A stretch of DNA of 64,000 bases from assembly GCF_000091045.1 (NCBI RefSeq), contig NC_006691.1, positions 380,121 to 444,120 on the forward strand, written 5' to 3'. The DNA comes from Cryptococcus deneoformans JEC21 (Eukaryota > Basidiomycota > Tremellomycetes > Tremellales > Cryptococcaceae). The notes beneath the pieces were generated by a model. It did no database searches. It saw only the letters and a program-made list of their open reading frames with translations, and had not been told where the DNA came from. Shown here piece after piece: positions 47,288 through 59,255 of the stretch (its first letter is position 1; every line of letters starts with the position of its first letter). The translations under genes were made by a program, and so were the position numbers.

Positions 47288-49082
47288 AGTGATCATTCGC
47301 AAAACGCTACACAAGTTGTATAGATGAAAACTTCATCACACATTACGTGCAGGTTTGTTATGTTTTACGAAATCTTTCGAGGAATGACCGTTGCGGATTG
47401 GGACGCATGACCAGTAACGTGTCTGTATAGATTGACCATGAATTTTTGATATTATTGTGCAATGAGTAGACGTCGCTGTTGTTGACGTTGTACGAGTACT
47501 ATTGCCGTTTTTACGTCCTACGTCGTAGCTGTGAGCTAAAGCAGTGCTAGTACCCGTAGTACAAATTGTGAGCAGCAAAATCAAGCACGATATATTCCTT
47601 CGGATAATTCAAAAAGGGCAGAGCAGTTACCATGCAAAGAGAGAAGTACCGTTGTAGAAAGCAAAGAGTACATAATAAGAAGCGCGAAATCATCAGCCCT
47701 CTTCTTAACAGCATGCGAACAGCAACTCTCTCGGCATTTCCATCATCATCATCACCATCAGCACCACTACAATCCGCCACCGTAGCAACGACTCTAGGTG
47801 CCCGTGCTTCAGCACTGCCATCTATTACTAAAGCCTCAGCCGCAACGCTGATCGCATTATTACCACCCATACAGCCTGTAATATGTAAAACGTGCAAGTG
47901 AGTAGTTAATAATAATTCACAGATGGAGTTGCTATCGGCCCGCGGGTATTGACATCAACAGGCGGCGGCATGGTTGCGGTCCGGTGTTCGGGTATTAAAT
48001 AAGTACAACAAGAAGTTGAAGTGCGAAGTATGAACGTGATGCAGGTTATCGACGGACAGCGAGGCTCCCAGATGCCGACTGCAGCGGACACGCACGTGTT
48101 TCATGTAGATTTATCAGGCTTGATTTTCAGTTAGGCTATTAAGGCACTCCTTGGGGCCTCCATCGACCCCAAGCCCCATGTGGGCCCTCTGTTGTGGGGC
48201 ATGTGGCGGCCCGGAATGGTCCGGCGGCAAGAGCGCCCGGCACGCCACGCATCGCCTTCTTGTTTCGACCGATAAGTTTTCTCCTACCTCTTTTCCTCCC
48301 TCTTCGCCCCTCATATCAGTATTAAGTATCTTTACACCGAGCCCTAACATCGGGCAATCTGTCAACTTGTAGACTGAAACTGGTCTTTGGGTTATGCATC
48401 TTCCTTCTGCACATAGTACTTATTTGTTATATCGTGATTTGTTTCCTTTTTCCGATGAACTAGCAATAATCGTGCCAGTAAAGATGATGATGACGGCGGC
48501 CTGTGACCAACTGTGATTAGCTTATGGAAAATCCTTGAGCTGAATAATAATTCTCCATCAGTGACATGATCATGACCACGGCAAAGGCTAGCGCTATGGT
48601 ATTGCGCAAAAGAAGGGATGTCGAATGGATGACTGTTAACGAGCCACTTTTGTGAGAGAAAGAAAGCGGTTAAAAAACAGACAGAAAGTGAAGCTTTTCT
48701 TCTTGATGAACTAATATGATCGTAGTAGAGCTCAGAGTAAATCATAGGAGTTTGGGGTTAACGATACGAACATGTTATTACGCCGCACACCAGGTATGCA
48801 TAACAGAGCTGCAACAGCAGTTTAGGCTTAAAACTCTTATTAGAGATATGATCGGAGTTAGCTTACCGCGATTACCCATCGGCTGCGTCACCAACACTCG
48901 TCTCGGACAGAAGATGAGCCGTCGAGCTTATTCGTAGCTTCCTCCGATTCTTTTATACTTTGAAAGGATCAGTATGTAGCCGCTATCAGCCTCAAACAAT
49001 ATTGCGGTTAATATACATATATATATGAAACCTCTTCTCCTTCCCTACGGACCACTGAAACGATATATACCCTTGAGCTTCA
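47288..49082. other. 1.8 kb intergenic, no gene recognised
   Basis: Between the channel stop and the first MFS gene. Open frames reach 117 codons on the minus strand (47,547-47,897 and 48,392-48,745), one with a run of Asp from a CAT repeat near 47,740, but none has domain or splice support. A GC-richer patch lies at 48,150-48,260. A small non-coding RNA cannot be excluded. Confidence 0.45.
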
Positions 49083-51218
49083 ATGTCGCAGGATTACAAA
49101 GCAGACGAAAAAGAGGTGATTTCGCATTTCGAACATGTGGATACACAAAAGGAAGATCTAGAGGATGGACACAAGAGGCGAAAAGTCAATAACCAACTCG
49201 ATGAGGCAGCCAAAATCTTAGAAGAGAGGGGGGAGATAGAATACACCATAGAGGACAGCAAAAGAGTGCTTCGTAAGATCGACATTTATGTGTGCATCGT
49301 AAGTATCATTTGTCTCGACGGCCTGCACCTTCAGTGACTGACAACATACTTTTTCTTTCAATTTCAGCCTATGTGCATGGTATGTATACATTCGAACTGC
49401 TCCATGTACCTCCTGGGGAAGCTGACATATGGCAGGTCTACATGTTGCAGCAGTTGGACAAGATGACTATTAGCCAGGCTGCTGTCTTTAACCTACAAGA
49501 GGAGACCAACCTTCAAGGTAGTGAATATTCGTGGCTTACCTCTTGTGTTTACGTGGCACAACTTATATTTCAACCTTTATCCTCCTATGCACTGGTAGTC
49601 TTCCCAGGTGAGACTTGCCGGGGACTTCCATGGAGCCAAATAAGGCTAACTACAAGACTGCGCAGTAAAATATTGGGTCATGTTCAACTTCATCTCATGG
49701 TCTATCGTAACCATATGTACCACCGCCGCCACCAACTTTACCGGTTTGCTCATTGCTCGTATTCTTCTGGGAGCGTTCGAAGCGACCATCTTGCCATCAT
49801 TCGTTTTCATCAGTGGGTTCGAATACAAACTGTTCCGGATAAGTACTAATGGTGATATTCTAGCTCAAATGTGGTGGACTCGACGAGAACAGTCTTACAG
49901 GACTGTCGCCTGGCAAATTGCAAATTCATGTGCCGCCATTTTTGGTCCTTTGCTGGCCTTTGGTGTTGGTCACGTCAGTTCCGGTATCAAACCCTATCAA
50001 GGAATCTTTCTGTGTATGGGTGCCATTTCGCTTGCATGTTCACCTATTGTAAGAATCAGTCTTGAGTATCTTTGACGACCGCACGCTGAGCAGGCTGCTA
50101 GGTGTGGTGGCTTCTTCCCAGCTCTCCTACTACCGCTCGCTTCCTCCGTAAAGGGGATGACCGTCATATTGCCTTGGACCGCCTTCGAGAGAATCAAATG
50201 GGTACTAAATCCTCAAAGTGGAAATGGAACCAGGTGTGGGAGACTTATCGAGATCCCAAAACCTACATGTGGGCTGCCATGTATTTTTGCACTGCTACTC
50301 CCTCCGGAGGAATTGGAGCTTTTAATGGGTTAATCCTTAAAGGATTTAATTTCAGCTCTTTTCAGGTGAGTCGATTACCTAGTCGAGAAATCATTCAAGG
50401 AGCTCACATACTGAGCAGACGACATTGATGTCTATTCCAACTGGGGCTATTGGCATTGTCACCCTTCTCATCGGTATCTGGCTCACAAACCGATACAAGA
50501 CGCGTTGGGCCGTGTTGGTGATTATCACCCTTTTCCCTATCGGTGGTATCGCAGCGTTGTGTAATGTGCCTAGAGATAATACTGGGGGTCTGATGGCGTC
50601 CTTTTACATTGCATACCCTCTTGCGGGTATTCGTGAGTGGATGAATGTTACAGGTCTTACATGTGCTGATGACCCCCGCAGAACCTTTGTTGTACAGTTG
50701 GGCTGGTCTGAATGCAGCCGGAACGACAAAACGTGTGGTGGTATTCGCAACAATGTTTGTCTTCCAGTGCGCTGGCAATGTGAGTAGGGTGGATGATCCA
50801 TTGGTACGAGAGGGTCTTACAACAGAATTAGATTGTAGGACCACAGTTATACTTGAAGGAAGAAGAGCCTTACTACCACACTGGGCTTTACTCAAACCTT
50901 GGATTCTACGCCGCTCTGGTTGTTCTCATGGTCTCCATGTCGTTCTACCTGCGATACCTTAACAAGCGTCAAGCCAAACGCCGTGCAGCCCTTGGTCTTC
51001 CAGAGGAGCTGGAAGACATGTCAATCATGACTACTGAGGAAGCACAACGATACAAGGTCAAGTTAGCTCAGCGGATGAAGGAGCATGGTTTGGATGAGGC
51101 GAAGCTGTACGAGAACGCGTTTGACGATATGACAGATATGGAGTAAGTTGCTTTTCGTGCCTGAGGAATTGGAACTAACCATGATGTTAGGAATCCGGCA
51201 TTCATCTATGTATTGTAA
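49083..51218 (+). CDS. MFS anion:cation symporter (Dal5/allantoate-permease-like), copy 1
   Basis: Twelve-helix major facilitator of the ACS family, whose fungal members import allantoate, nicotinate, pantothenate or related anions. Start MSQDYKADEKEVISHFEHVD; a charged cytosolic N-terminus ends LRKIDIYVCI. A 12-nt micro-exon (49368-49379) encodes PMCM and joins VYMLQQLDKMTISQAAVFNL. Family segments: EYSWLTSCVYVAQLIFQPLS, LLIARILLGAFEATILPSFV, MWWTRREQSYRTVAWQIANS, GPLLAFGVGHVSSGIKPYQG and WAGLNAAGTTKRVVVFATMF. The last exon, after a GTAAGT intron, encodes only ENPAFIYVL and the TAA 51216-51218. Tandem with copy 2, which has the same exon layout. Substrate not readable; neighbouring RidA gene hints at nitrogenous substrates. 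Confidence 0.92.
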
Positions 51219-52852
51219 ACTAGAAGATTTGAACTTAGAAGCAACTTTTGATGATAATCTTCAGAGTAGAAAGTTGATCTTAGAAGCGGCCTCCTTCGTA
51301 CCGCTATGTGCTATGTATCCGACTTCCAAATTGCGGCTGGGCTAGAGAGGAAAAAGAGTAGATCTATCCGGCTAGAATTGCTGCACCTTTTGTTCGAAAT
51401 GGTAGACAAATACAGATTGCATACTAATGTCCTTAGATTGAAAACTGCCCACCTCCTTACACTGACTGCACTAATTAATGACAAGCGACCTGTGATATTT
51501 ATCAACTTGTTGACTGTCATAATGAACTAAACCTCATGTCAGTCGGGACACATTTCCGCGCTATTTGTAATCCGCTTCAGATTAAGGTATTGTGATACGA
51601 ATTGTTATACAAAAGAACAAGGTAAGGATACCGGGTACGGCACGGCAGTCATTTGCCCCAAGAGAATTTCGATAATAGCAGCCAGGCACTTCTTATTCCT
51701 TGGTTCATGGCTATTCCAGCTCAACAGGCGGAGATACGAGGCATTTGGGTGGGCTACTTTATCCACTGTGACTTCTTCTCTTCTCCACCGAAGAGATATA
51801 GGATGATGAATGTAAAGGAGAGCGAATCTGATTGTATGATCAAGAAAAGAAGTGATGGCGCATGATGTATGATGCAGGGATCTTGATATATATATTAGGC
51901 AGTACAAGAGCTCTGAGCGTACATCGTGCCGAAGAACAATAAGGAATATGGGCAATAATGCCGAAGAACAAAAAAGAATAGAAAGGTACAAAGAACAAAA
52001 GAGAAAGACAGGCACGCCGGGCTATCGCCGAATAGGGATGCGTAGGGCGGATACCCTCCACTTCACAGAATGAAGATCAAAAGAACGCGAGAGCGGCGGC
52101 TCAGAAAAAAGTAATACAAAGCAGTGATTGACGCCTTGACTGACGATCGAATATGAAAATATAGAATGTAGGTTTAAGCTAATCCTAGCTAGAGACCGCT
52201 GATGTTGTGTTCCTGAGAATAATTGACGAGCGAATGGACGAGATAGTTGACCATACATCACTCAACTGCATGGCCGAGTGTGCAAGCATGTAACAGCGAC
52301 TCATCTTTATGCCGACCTCAATCGATCATCGTCTTCTTCAGCATCTCCCCGACTATCAACGCTGTAGTGCTCTGGTCCAATACTGCTGCATCGCTTCATG
52401 CGTTGCCCTATTGCTTCTTGCACTTTATCAATCAGTAAAATTAATCCCGATCAACCTCATCATTATATGACCACCATTATACTCCTTGAATTCGAGCCGC
52501 TCACCGAAACGGGACTGCTGCTGATCACCTGTCACCTGCCTTATCACCTGACGACGTCCATGGTAGCGCCATTGCCATCCGGCACTTTTCCACGTCTTGG
52601 AGTACAGTACTAACTGTATGTATCAGCCAAGCGGCCCGAATATGCCGCGGAAGGATGATGGACCGCCAAGCTTTGAAAAAGTATTTTGGGAACTTGCTGT
52701 CTATCAACGGTTTTTTTTGTCAGTCAACTGAACGGTATCAAGGTGTATACATGAGCCGTAGCCCTTCGAATATAAGGAGCTCAGATGGCCTTATACATGG
52801 CAGTTATTCCCCCCGGCCTATTACACCCCATTCTTCTGACCCCACTCAAAAC
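51219..52852. other. Intergenic between tandem MFS paralogues
   Basis: 1.6 kb separating the two transporter copies. It should hold the copy 1 3' UTR and copy 2 promoter. Several TTATC (GATA complement) words occur, e.g. CTTATCACC near 52,541. Open frames up to 136 codons have no domain. I see no transposon remnant that would explain the duplication. Confidence 0.45.
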
Positions 52853-55064
52853 ATGTCCCAGTATTTGAAGGAAGATGAGAAGGAAGTCGTTGTACACCTA
52901 GAGAACGCCCCCCAGTCAGATATACAAGATCTTGAAAATGGCCACAATAAAAGAAGGGCAAACAATCAGGCAGATGAGGCTGCCAAGATCCTCGAAGATC
53001 GGGGTCCGATCGAGTACACGTTCGAAGACAACAAGAGAGTACTTCGCATGGTGGACATCTATGTTTGCATTGTGAGTGGTGGACTTACAGGCTAGCTTAA
53101 TAGTTTTAGAGTCTGCTAGTGCTGACCTGTTTTGTGTAGCCCATGTGCATGGTAAGCATTGGTTGACGACTGGCATGACCATAAGTCTAACAACTGGGAA
53201 GGTCTACATGATTCAGCAGCTTGACAAAGGCGCTGTCAGCCAGGCTGCCGTTTTCGATTTGCGAGAAGAAACCAACTTACAGGGAAGCGAATATTCATGG
53301 CTGTCCTCCTGTGTCTATGTTTCACAACTCATATTCCAGCCTTTGTCGTCTTATGCCCTGGTTGTATTTCCTGGTCAGTGCTAAAGAAATTAGTCTGAGA
53401 TAGAGCATAATTGACCGTTGTCTAGTCAAATACTGGGTCATGTTCAATTTCATTGCTTGGTCCATTGTAACGATCTGCACCACGGCTGCCAAAAGCTTTG
53501 CTGGACTGCTGGTTGCTCGTATCTTGTTGGGAGCGTTTGAGGCCACCATTCTACCATCCTTCGTGTTCATCAGTAGGTCGAATGGCTTTCGCATAATGTG
53601 CACAACTCATCTGGCTGGGTAGCACAAATGTGGTGGACCCGTAGGGAACAATCTTATCGAACCGTCGCGTGGCAAGTAGCCAACTCTTGCGCAGCTATTC
53701 TCGGTCCTCTCTTAGCTTTTGGTGTTGGTCATGTCAACTCTGGAATCAAACCTTATCAAGGAATTTTCATCTGTATGGGTGCTCTGTCCCTTGCCTGTGT
53801 TCCAATTGTGAGCCTCGTCCAATGTACGGCAAAAATAGCAACTGCTTATTAGCTATCAGGTATGGTGGCTTCTCCCCAATTCTCCCACCACTGCTCGCTT
53901 CCTTCGTCATGGAGAGGATCGTTACATCGCTCTGGAACGTCTTCGGCAAAACCAGATGGGTACTAAGTCATCAACATGGAAGTGGAACCAGGTTCGAGAA
54001 ACTTACCGAGACCCAAAGACTTACATGTGGGCAGCGATGTACTTGTGCACTGCTACACCTTCTGGTGGTATAGGTGCATTCAGTGGTTTGATTATCAAAG
54101 GCTTCAACTTTAACTCTTTTGAGGTAAAGCTATTAATCAATTACTTTGCCGATGATTATGATCTAACAGGGTGAATAGACGACCCTCATGTCCATTCCTA
54201 CAGGCGTGATTGGCATTATCACTCTTATCATTGGTATCTGGCTCACTAATCGCATAAAAACTCGTTGGATCGTCCTTGTTATAATTACCCTTTTCCCCAT
54301 TGCTGGTCTTGCAGCCCTTTGCAACGTTGATCGCTCCAATACGGCAGGTTTGATGGCCTCATTCTACATCGCGTATCCATTGGCAGGTATACGTGAGTTA
54401 CTTAAATGACTGAGAAAGCGAAGGTAGTCACTCACAAGGGCTACGTCAGAGCCGCTTCTCTACAGTTGGGCTGGATTGAACGCTGCAGGAACTACAAAGC
54501 GAGTGGTAGTTTTCGCCACCATGTTTGTCTTCCAATGCACTGGTAACGTTAGTGACAACTTAAATCATGTGATAAGAGGTATAGAGGGCTGATGACGCAT
54601 ATCCTTCAGATCATTGGTCCACAGGTTCGTTGTCTTGATGTCGGAAGGTGGGAGACTAATGTCTTGTATGGCTAGGTTTATCTTGAGAGGGAAGCCCCTT
54701 ACTACTACACCGGTATTTATGTAAACGTCGGTTGCTATTCAGCCCTCATCATCCTCATGGTGGCAATGTCCTTTTACCTTCGATTCCTCAATAGGCGACA
54801 GGCAAGGCGTCGAGCCGCACTGGGTTTACCTGAGGAGCTGGAAGACATGTCAATCATGACCATCGAAGAGGCAAAGGCATACAAGACCAAATTGACTCAG
54901 CAGATGCAAGAGAAGGGATTGGATGAAGCCAAGTTGTATGAGAATGCGTTTGATGATATGACAGATATGGAGTGAGTGGTTTTATTAATATTTGGACAAG
55001 GGGGACGATGTGGCTGACGAGTGTCCGTCTATGTAGGAATCCGGCGTTTATATATGTATTATAA
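52853..55064 (+). CDS. MFS anion:cation symporter, copy 2 (tandem paralogue)
   Basis: Close paralogue of the previous gene. The start at 52853 (MSQYLKEDEKEVVVHLENAP) is chosen because it aligns with copy 1; an in-frame ATG at 52751 would add a 34-residue Ser/Pro-rich leader (MSRSPSNIRSSDGLIHGSYS). The 12-nt micro-exon is conserved at 53140-53151 and again encodes PMCM. Matching blocks: VYMIQQLDKGAVSQAAVFDL, EYSWLSSCVYVSQLIFQPLS, FAGLLVARILLGAFEATILP, WKWNQVRETYRDPKTYMWAA and RRRAALGLPEELEDMSIMT. The final exon again encodes ENPAFIYVL, stop 55062-55064. All checked exons are in frame, so both copies appear functional. Divergence between copies is concentrated in the N-terminal tail and helix-loop residues. 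Confidence 0.92.
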
Positions 55065-55327
55065 TCTGGAAGGACCTCGTTGAAAAGCCCCAGAGCAATT
55101 GGAAATGGTCGTTAGGGATTTGTAGGAGTATAGCCTATATCGAATAATTTCGATAAATGAAGAATGTACGAAGTTACTACTAGCTCATCAACAACAGGAG
55201 GCAGGGACATGGTATGTTTGCATATGTCTCTCTGCCGCTATAACGGAAGGTTTAACAAGAAGTGTTTATCATCGCCGTTGTGGCACTCATTGTTTTTCTT
55301 CTTTTCGGTGTAGTATGCAGAGACATC

Positions 55328-56000
55328 CTACCCATCGTAGGCAACGAACTCAATCTCCACATCGGTACCACCGGCGGGTAGCTCAGCAACTCCAATGCAA
55401 GTGCGAGCGGGCTTGGGTTCGGGCATGATATCTTTCCAGACCTAAAATAATGAAATCAACACCACGGAAGGATCATGGCGTTCAAGATGTTGACTTACCT
55501 CGTTGACTGCTACGAAGTCTCTGGATAAGTTAGAGAGGTAGATATTGGCCTTAACGACGTTAGAGAGATTCATATTGGCGCCTTTGAGTACGGCTTCAAG
55601 GTTCTAGACGACAGTTTAGACAGCCGTTAGTTACTCCCTTACCACTCCAAAAACAGAAAGGATACACTCACTTGGATGACCTGCCGTGTTCGGTCTTGAA
55701 TCTATGAACATCATGCCCGTGTGTTATTGAGACAAGGTATCTATCTCATTGGCAATCATGAAGTGCGACTCACAGTCCCTTTGACCATATTGCCTTCCTT
55801 GGTCATGCCAACTGACCCGCTTGTGTAAACGTAGTTGCCTGCCCTTACCGCTTGTGTGTACTACAGGGTTATGCATTAGCCGGCAAGATTACGATGGCAT
55901 ATTTTAAGATAATGTGACAATGAAAGGGCTTTGAAGTGAACCTACGATTCCTGGCAAGGGAGGGGGAGCATCGTTCGTCAAGACGTATTCGGCGGGCATT
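55328..56000 (-). CDS. RidA/YjgF/UK114-family enamine/imine deaminase
   Basis: Small trimeric enzyme family that hydrolyses reactive enamine/imine intermediates made by PLP enzymes. Start MPAEYVLTNDAPPPLPGI (ATG 55998-56000), then YTQAVRAGNYVYTSGSVGMT, GTIQDRTRQVIQNLEAVLKG, NLSNVVKANIYLSNL, and the signature PARTCIGVAELPAGGTDVEI with the catalytic Arg, ending EFVAYDG and TAG 55328-55330. Normal family length of about 130 residues, with about four introns. Convergent with MFS copy 2 across 263 bp. No obvious mitochondrial targeting peptide with this start. Confidence 0.92.
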
Positions 56001-56967
56001 GTTGGATAAAATGTAAACTCAAGAATGCGGTGGGGAGCATGATAGAAACGGCCAACAGCGTCTATTATATATGCCTGCACGTAAATCGAAGACCCCCTCC
56101 GGCTTCCAATACGCTCAGGAACCATCATAACCGGCCGCGGAGAGTGGGGGAAAGTGGGGGAGGACCAAGAGTGACGTGGTTTTCCGTGTAGATATTCCAC
56201 CGCCGCGGTCACTGCCGCCGAAATTCAACAATCCGTCTCTATGGTTTTCCATTTTCCATTTCTCTTTTGTCTCTTTTCTTACTTGTTGATCCTTCGATTT
56301 TGAGCTCCCCATATCAACATCTATATTTTCAGGTAAGTCCCGTGTCGATTTAAGCTCTTTCCTATCTTTTCGGACGAAATTTGCTCGACATTTGCACGTC
56401 AGTACGACTACTCTTGAATGGCCAGATGTCTTCGGACGCTGCAACCAGGCTTGAGTATAGAGGCGTTTACTTCGCATCATCTGATTTTCACAGTCTTCTG
56501 CACTCGTACAATGCACGAGAAGAAGCTCGTGCTGACTTTTCCTCGTTATAGGTATTCTTTTCCGGCCATGCAAGACTCGATTATATCCGTTTCATCTCCT
56601 ATGGGTCACATTCTATGTGGACTTTAAGGCGCCTCACCCTTTCTAAGTCTGTTCCTTTCAATTCGATAATCGCTTTCAGTCCCCCGTCACAGCTTGGTTC
56701 AACCTTTCGTTAACCCGTGCTGATGTCGGGGTTATGGCCTTTATGGTCCAAAGCGAAGAGTGAAGTCTTGACTGGGCATGTCCTCGTTCGTTTTACTTCC
56801 ACTGAATGTGGGACTAATCAGTCTTGTCGACACCTCTTGCTATGTATGCATCTACTCTTATTTCGTGCTCAAATTACCTTCTATTTATTGTCAAAACGCG
56901 GGGATGATGCAACAACAATTTGTCAGTTTGAATGTACGACAGTACTCTAAAAGCATGTTGTTTCATC
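56001..56967. other. Intergenic left flank of the transposon-like element
   Basis: Upstream region of the RidA gene up to the left inverted repeat. A 152-codon minus-strand frame (56,115-56,573) is Lys/Arg/Ser-rich but without a domain; I treat it as chance. No second repeat copy seen. Confidence 0.45.
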
Positions 56968-57120
56968 ATGGCAGGCCGATCGGACAAATATCATTCCCGT
57001 ATTTTTGCGACGTTTTTGCACGAATGTTTTTTCAACACAGGCCTCTTTTTCTCGATCAAATCTTCGTTTGTGTCGCATCAACACCACATTTTTGTCCGTT
57101 CACTATGCATGAGCTGTTCT
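56968..57120 (+). repeat. Left terminal inverted repeat
   Basis: Matches the reverse complement of 59256-59407 almost throughout: the blocks GATCGGACAAATAT/C, ATTTTTGCGACGTTTTTGCA, CACAGGCCTCTTTTTCTCGA and TGTCGCATCAACACCACATT are shared. One extra G is present relative to the right arm. Confidence 0.9.
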
Positions 57121-57233
57121 GACTTATGTCTCATAGCTTTTAACTGTATATTTACCCATTTTGACTCCAACAGGGTTCAACACCATCAGCATCAATCACT
57201 TTTTGCACTTCCGTCACCGCACGACCGCCCCAT

Positions 57234-59152
57234 ATGGCGGACCAAAATGATCTCGAAGATCTCGACGACGTATTGGATGCTCAGGACTTAGAGGAACCAA
57301 AGCATCATTTGTTGCCAGTAAGTCAAGCTATTCCTTATACGTTTTGATACTCATATTTCACAGAGAGGATATATGAGTTCCGATGACATCCGTATGGTCA
57401 CCCAATACCTCGAGGTTTCAGTGCGAGGTATCCATGAGTTCCTACGCTTCCCCCTTGCCCCATCTATCGACCCAGCAGAATTGGAAGAGCACCTGACCAC
57501 TGTTGTCGATCTTTGGCTCGATATTCGAGTCCTCAGATACATGGTTATCCAGTCAACTTTCCATGCCTGGGCTCTGCTTCTTCGCCGATTGCACGAATCC
57601 CTCATACGCTTGCGCATCGCAGTTCACGAGTATGCAGAGAGAGAGACCGGTGAGATTGTGGAGGATCACAGTGTCTATGTCTGGCGCAGTGTCGGTCAAC
57701 CTCGCAAAGAACTGGATGCGGATCTTCTTGCCGAGGCTATCGAAGGTGGGTGGAGGCGATGGGAAATGGCGGAGTTGTTTGAAGTATCCGAGTCTACTAT
57801 GAGAGAGAGAATCGCTTGAAGGAGATGAATGTCGATCTTCGAAAGCGTTTTACTCCAATCTCCAATGATGCGTTATGCCAGCAGGTAAGTCACAATTATT
57901 CACTTCCCACATAAACATTTATACCTGTCAATTAGGCAATCCAACGCATTCGACAAGCCGGCACCGGAAAAGAGGGCGTCATTGGTTGCCTTGCTGCCTT
58001 ACAAGTCGAAGAAAACCCTATTATTGTCCCTCGGTGGCGTGTGCGAGAGTGTCTCCGCATAATCGATCCCGCTGGTGCTTCTCATCGCTTTCAAGAGATG
58101 GTCAATCGCCGCAAGTATTTTGTCCCTCACATCAACAGTCTGTGGCACATAGATGGGCACCATAAACTGTCTGCTTATCGGATCGTCATCATTGGCATTA
58201 TTGATGGCAAGTCGCGCATGTTAGTTGGTATGAAGGCGATGAACAACAACAGGGCAGAATCAGTGTTGTGTGTATTCCAGGAGGCTGTTACCAAGTATGG
58301 TATACCCAGTCGAATGCGGGCTGATTATGGGACTGAGATGCTTCGAGTCAAGGACGCAATGGAAGAGCTTCGAGGTGTCTTCAATCAGCCCGATCAATGT
58401 TTGTTGTAGCTAACCCAACCGTAGGCGTCAATCGCGGGTCCTTCATTCAGGGTAATTCGACTCATAACCAACGTATTGAGAGGATCTGGAGAGACCTTCA
58501 AAATTGGTGCACCGGTCGGTACCCATCCTTGTTTGAGCAGCTGGCTGAGCAAGGCTTTTTGGACCTCGGAAACCCTATCCACCTTTGGTGCCTACATTTT
58601 TGCTTCATCCCTCAGATCAACGCTGCCCTTGAGAGGTTCACTCGTCAGTGGAATAAGCATCGTTTGCGCACTGAAAGTGGTCGTACACCTGAGATGATAT
58701 GGAAGCGTGGTATGTTGAATTTCCAGTAATTTGAAGTAACAAACCTGACACAATGTATAGAGAAGTTGACCCTTAAAATGCAAGGAGGAATTGATATTGA
58801 TCAAAACCCTTTCGCCATCCAGGATGACAACGACGGTACTGTCCTCCAAGCTAGAGGGTATGACTACACTGCCTATGGCGTTGACGGTCATCGCTGGGTA
58901 GCACCAAATATAAGGAGGGGAGACATGTCTACTAAAGATGTAATGCCCCCCCTGGAAGGCTTTGATCCTGTTATCTCTGATCAGCTCTCTGATGCTTCTT
59001 TTCAGGCATGGCTCAATCAGAAAATTGGCCCAGTAGACCTTACTAGGGACGATATGGGTGGGAATAGATTCATTTCTTGTGTGAATGAGACTATGGGTTA
59101 CCTTTCTTCTTACATCCCTAATTTCAAGGAACGCTTGTTCTATTATATGTAA
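57234..59152 (+). CDS. DDE integrase-core transposase, one apparent frameshift
   Basis: Element-encoded protein. Start MADQNDLEDLDDVLDAQDLE; the N-terminal part (LRFPLAPSIDPAELEEHLTT, AWALLLRRLHESLIRLRIAV) is helical and ends in a helix-turn-helix-like GGWRRWEMAELFEVSESTMR. The catalytic domain shows LWHIDGHHKLSAYRIVIIGI (first Asp, codon near 58153), RMRADYGTEM (second Asp near 58323) and THNQRIERIWRDLQNW (Glu near 58479), with NNNRAESVLCVFQEAVTKYG between. The C-terminus is LRTESGRTPEMIW and, after an intron, a unique tail to TAA 59150-59152. The frame breaks in a GA run at 57801-57810 and resumes at LKEMNVDLRKRFTPI; a 38-nt intron from 57784 would restore frame but delete the helix. Otherwise intact, including all three DDE residues. 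Confidence 0.8.
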
Positions 59153-59255
59153 GGTATACAGGGGAAGGTTTCCTAATATTGTGTTTATTGTGTAGTATGG
59201 TTCATCCCATTCTCTAGACTTGGATTACTCTCCTACGTTTATTTACAGTTCCATT

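Noticed and set aside
47547..47897. 116-codon minus-strand open frame with an Asp run
   Set aside because: The Asp run comes from a CAT trinucleotide repeat and the rest lacks family features or splice partners.
56115..56573. 152-codon minus-strand open frame upstream of the RidA gene
   Set aside because: Basic low-complexity composition, no domain, no splice context; overlaps promoter sequence.
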